Source: Thermodesulfovibrionales bacterium
GTDB taxonomy: Bacteria > Nitrospirota > Thermodesulfovibrionia > Thermodesulfovibrionales > SM23-35
Length of the DNA stretch: 7,723 nucleotides
Assembly (NCBI GenBank): GCA_022865525.1
Contig: JALHSV010000597.1
Coordinates: forward strand, 1-7,723
Reading direction: 5' to 3'
Shown: one piece after another, positions 5,682-7,723 of the stretch
Layout: the number at the start of each line of letters is the position of its first letter
How positions within the stretch are numbered: the first letter of the stretch is position 1
Position numbers and translations under genes: made by a program
Notes under the pieces: model-generated
Told to the model about the DNA's origin: nothing
Databases searched by the model: none
Seen by the model: the letters and a program-made list of their open reading frames with translations, nothing else

Positions 5682-5903
5682 TTATTGAATCATCACTTCA
5701 ATATCGGGTAATTGTTCGTTGATTGCGTCTTCAATACATCTGTTGTCGCAGTTAATACATGGTCCACCGCAGTATATCACCGCCCTGTTGTCCTTATACT
5801 CTATTAATTCGGCGCAGCTGTCATGGGCGGTCAGGATACACTCCAGGCTTTCAAGAATCTCCCTGATCTTTTGTTCGGTTCGCTCTTCAGATTTTTCAAC
5901 CAT
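5682..5903 (-). CDS. Stand-alone NifU C-terminal-domain-like protein
   Basis: A 73-residue cytoplasmic protein. Its layout resembles the NifU/Nfu C-terminal domain: an N-terminal helix (KIREILESLECILTAH), a strand pair with AELIEYKDNRAVIYCGG, then the PCINC site (C49-x2-C52), then a helix (IEDAINEQLPDIEVMI) matching the usual end of that domain. In NifU the CxxC pair binds or transfers an Fe-S cluster. Two extra cysteines (C45 and C56) flank the pair, and the usual GGD(V/I) motif reads DSCAE instead, so this is a divergent member. A scaffold, carrier or metal-binding role is inferred only. The start is supported by AAAGGA six to seven bases before ATG 5903. It is divergent from the membrane protein/dehydrogenase pair. 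Confidence 0.6.
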   Translation of the reverse strand: MVEKSEERTEQKIREILESLECILTAHDSCAELIEYKDNRAVIYCGGPCINCDNRCIEDAINEQLPDIEVMIQ

Positions 5904-5971
5904 ACATCATCCTTTCTAAAAGAAATTCCAATCAATGACGACAATATAAGAATACACAATGATTTGACTTG

Positions 5972-6247
5972 ATGCCGTGCTTTCAGGTATTTTTCACAAT
6001 GGATTTTCAGAATAAATTTTACTCTATTCTTCTTTTATTTGTCTTCACCCTGCTGATTAACCTTCCCTTCGGTTTTGCAAGGGCAAAAGCGAAAAGATAT
6101 TCATTCCGCTGGTTCCTTTACATCCATGTTCCCATCCCTCTTATTTTTATAATAAGGAATTTTTCGCATATTGAAATGAAGTATATACCTGTTTTTGCCA
6201 TAGCCGCAGTCATGGGTCAGATCATCGGCGGGAAACTGAATATCTGA
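5972..6247 (+). CDS. Small two-helix membrane protein of unknown function
   Basis: About 82-91 residues depending on the start: ATG 5972, TTG 5969 or ATG 5999 are possible and none has a good ribosome binding site. The version from 5999 (MDFQNKF...) begins just before the first helix and has a weak AGG upstream. Two or three hydrophobic segments are visible: FYSILLLFVFTLLINLPFGF, FLYIHVPIPLIFII and YIPVFAIAAVMGQIIGG. Between the first two is a basic loop (RAKAKRYSFRW). The LPFGFAR, HVPIP and GQIIGG motifs look conserved-protein-like, but I cannot name the family. Its stop overlaps the dehydrogenase start (TGATG, one base), so the two are translationally coupled and probably work in the same process. 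Confidence 0.7.
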   Translation: MPCFQVFFTMDFQNKFYSILLLFVFTLLINLPFGFARAKAKRYSFRWFLYIHVPIPLIFIIRNFSHIEMKYIPVFAIAAVMGQIIGGKLNI

Positions 6248-7245
6248 TGATGCTGGCAGGTATCCTTGTCAAGCCCGGCGTCATAGAACTGCGTGAGATG
6301 GAGGTTCCAAAACCCTCTCAGGGCGAACTGCTCGTGAAGATCAAGGCAGCGCTCACCTGTGGAACAGATTTGAAGGCGTTCAGGAGAGGACATCCGGTTA
6401 TCCCGATGCCGGGTCTCTTCGGACACGAATTTTCAGGGATCGTCACAGAAGTCGGCAGGGGAATCACACGTTTTAAGAAAGGTGATGCAATAATGGCAGT
6501 GCACAGTGCTCCCTGTCTTGCATGCAGATATTGCAGGAAAGAGCTTTACAACCTCTGTGAAAACATCATGCATACAAAAATCCTCGGTGCATTCGCTGAA
6601 TATATTCTCTTGCCTCCGCACATTGTAAGGCAGAATGTACTCCATAAACCCCAAAATCTATCTTTCGAAGAGGCAGCTTTTCTTGAGCCGCTTTCCTGTG
6701 TTGTCCATGGCATGGAATCGCTTCATGTCAAAAAAAATGATCATGCTCTCATTATCGGTTCAGGCCCTGTTGGACTGCTCCACCTCCTCCTCCTGAAAGA
6801 GAAAGGTGTTCAGGTTACCGTCATGGACAAACATGACAGCAAATTGAAGGTTGCAACAAAGCTCGGTGCTGATTCTGTATTGCTATCTAAAATAAAAATT
6901 GTTGTCGATGACTTCGACTATGTCTTCGAATGCACAGGCAAGCCGGAGGTTTGGGAAGCATCAGTAAATTATGTGAGGAGGGGTGGGACCGTTGTCCTCT
7001 TTGGAGGTTGCAAATCCGGAACAACAGTGACCTATGATGCGGAAAGGCTTCACTATGATGAAATCACACTCAAAGGGGTTTTCCACTATACTCCTGCTGA
7101 TGTAAAGAAAGCATACAAACTTCTCTGCAACAAAAATTTAAATGTCTCACAGCTTATTTCGGGACGTTTTCCCCTGAAGCAGACACAGAAGGCTTTTGAA
7201 AAACTATCGAAAGGCGTAGGAATTAAATATGCAATCATCCCCTGA
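6247..7245 (+). CDS. Zinc-dependent alcohol/polyol dehydrogenase, MDR superfamily
   Basis: A cytoplasmic NAD(P)-linked medium-chain dehydrogenase of 332 aa. The catalytic zinc site is seen as Cys38 (CGTD), His60-Glu61 (GHE) and Glu147 (EPLSC). The structural zinc lobe is complete: Cys90, Cys93, Cys96 and Cys104. The Rossmann fold has GSGPVG (171-176), and an acidic residue (Asp194, VMDK) ends the second strand, which usually means NAD(H) preference. The pattern is closest to sorbitol/threonine dehydrogenase-like enzymes, but the substrate cannot be read from the sequence. It starts at ATG 6247, overlapping the stop of the small membrane protein; a second ATG follows at 6250. The reading frame is intact with no missing catalytic residue. 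Confidence 0.9.
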   Translation: MMLAGILVKPGVIELREMEVPKPSQGELLVKIKAALTCGTDLKAFRRGHPVIPMPGLFGHEFSGIVTEVGRGITRFKKGDAIMAVHSAPCLACRYCRKELYNLCENIMHTKILGAFAEYILLPPHIVRQNVLHKPQNLSFEEAAFLEPLSCVVHGMESLHVKKNDHALIIGSGPVGLLHLLLLKEKGVQVTVMDKHDSKLKVATKLGADSVLLSKIKIVVDDFDYVFECTGKPEVWEASVNYVRRGGTVVLFGGCKSGTTVTYDAERLHYDEITLKGVFHYTPADVKKAYKLLCNKNLNVSQLISGRFPLKQTQKAFEKLSKGVGIKYAIIP

Positions 7246-7372
7246 ATATATACCGGTAACCATTGATAAGAGCCATATCATCACTACAGGAAATCTCACT
7301 CATGAAAAATCCAAGAAATCCGAGACAGGCCTTCGAACATCAGAGCAAGCTCCTGAAGGATGCATTTATTGA
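7229..7372 (+). pseudogene. Possible N-terminal remnant of a GHKL-type ATPase gene
   Basis: A 47-codon frame overlaps the end of the dehydrogenase by 17 bases and begins MQSSPEYIPVTIDKSHIITTG. From memory, the IPVTIDKSHIIT stretch resembles the start of histidine-kinase/HSP90-like (GHKL) ATPase proteins, in which an RELVNNAYDADA helix normally follows. Here that helix is absent, and the frame changes to a low-similarity serine/lysine-rich tail and stops. A ribosome binding site-like TAGGA lies about seven bases upstream. I read it as a gene cut short by a deletion or rearrangement. It could also be a genuine small protein or chance similarity. Confidence 0.35.
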
Positions 7373-7397
7373 TTGATTTTGTACAGAAGGAGAATTA

Positions 7398-7448
7398 ATG
7401 AGTTACGAATATATGGAAAACCATTGGGAGCAATTTCAAAGAGTATAA
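7398..7448 (+). other. Short 16-codon frame with a strong ribosome binding site
   Basis: AAGGAGA precedes ATG 7398 at good spacing, but the frame stops after MSYEYMENHWEQFQRV. It may be the surviving 5' end of a lost gene or a tiny peptide. Nothing in it is recognisable. Another short frame (ATG 7302 to TGA 7376, 24 codons) lies just upstream. The stretch 7246-7485 otherwise shows no intact gene. Confidence 0.25.
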
Positions 7449-7485
7449 CTTACACAACCTTCTTCTTCATGCCCTCCCCATTATT

Positions 7486-7723
7486 TTAAATTCTATTTTT
7501 CATCCTTTTCTGCTCGTACATATTTTCGTCTGCGTGATTCAGTAGTTCTTGTAGGGAACAGGGGGATGTCGGGTCATAGTGTCCAAATCCGATGCTTAAA
7601 AAAAGTTTGTAACTGCGAGTGCCTGCAATATTATAATTGAGAATACCTTCTCTCAATCGCTTAGCAATTATTTGGGGCAGGTCATCAGTTGTTTTGTCCA
7701 TAAGAGCTACAAATTCATCTCCA
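7486..7723 (-). CDS. GGDEF-domain diguanylate cyclase, C-terminal end (runs off the window)
   Basis: The minus-strand frame is open to the right edge. Its first four readable codons (7722 back to 7711) give GDEF, the end of the GGDEF active-site motif of diguanylate cyclases, which make cyclic di-GMP from two GTP. The following residues fit the end of the domain: a helix with DDLPQIIAKRLREGI, a strand LFLSIGFGHY, and the closing ADENMYEQKR helix, then the stop at 7486. Only about 78 residues are in the window, so sensor domains, the first Gly of the motif and the inhibitory site cannot be seen. The internal Met at 7701 is not the true start. Confidence 0.85.
   Translation of the reverse strand, partial: GDEFVALMDKTTDDLPQIIAKRLREGILNYNIAGTRSYKLFLSIGFGHYDPTSPCSLQELLNHADENMYEQKRMKNRI

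Noticed and set aside
4499..7723. A cyclic di-GMP signalling unit linking yajQ and the GGDEF gene
   Set aside because: The genes are far apart, on opposite strands and separated by unrelated genes; only some YajQ proteins bind cyclic di-GMP.

Overview
The window looks like ordinary chromosome from an anaerobic or facultatively anaerobic Gram-negative bacterium of moderate G+C. It carries a two-gene nitrite-ammonifying cytochrome system (nrfH-nrfA), core housekeeping genes (coaD, rsmD, yajQ, ppsR), small conserved proteins, intergenic palindromic repeats and a diguanylate cyclase running off the right edge. The gene content and the C/G-rich intergenic palindrome fit Nitrospirota or Desulfobacterota (Geobacter-like) lineages. 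That placement is inference only; no marker in the window settles it.

Layout. (1) Positions 101-2102, + strand: nrfH (tetraheme membrane quinol dehydrogenase) and nrfA (pentaheme nitrite reductase). They are separated by a hairpin repeat. NrfA has Arg in place of the calcium-ligand Gln next to the catalytic His, and Thr in place of the calcium-ligand Glu next to the catalytic Tyr, so it reads as a calcium-independent Arg-type NrfA. (2) Positions 2216-4354, - strand: rsmD and coaD overlap by 4 bases. ppsR lies 260 bases further on, beyond a second, larger copy of the hairpin repeat. (3) Position 4499 onward, + strand: yajQ with a clear sigma70-type promoter, divergent from rsmD, followed by a small zinc-ribbon protein. 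(4) Positions 5362-5681 hold no protein gene. Instead they hold what looks like an independent - strand small RNA: a TTGACA-N17-TATAAG promoter, a rod-shaped self-complementary transcript of about 160 nt, and a run of eight U. (5) Positions 5682-7245: a stand-alone NifU-C-terminal-like protein on the - strand, divergent from a two-gene + strand unit made of a small two-helix membrane protein overlapping a zinc-dependent alcohol/polyol-type dehydrogenase. (6) Positions 7229-7485: short truncated reading frames, at least one possibly the remnant of an ATPase-type gene. (7) Positions 7486-7723: the C-terminal end of a GGDEF protein on the - strand.

Function. NrfH would pass electrons from the menaquinol pool to periplasmic NrfA for six-electron reduction of nitrite to ammonium. 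The other genes form separate units: CoA synthesis and 16S rRNA methylation (coaD, rsmD), control of PEP synthase or pyruvate phosphate dikinase (ppsR), and nucleotide binding (yajQ). The strongest candidate for something undescribed is the - strand small RNA at about 5426-5587. Next are the Arg-type NrfA and the two related hairpin repeats lying directly upstream of nrfA and ppsR.
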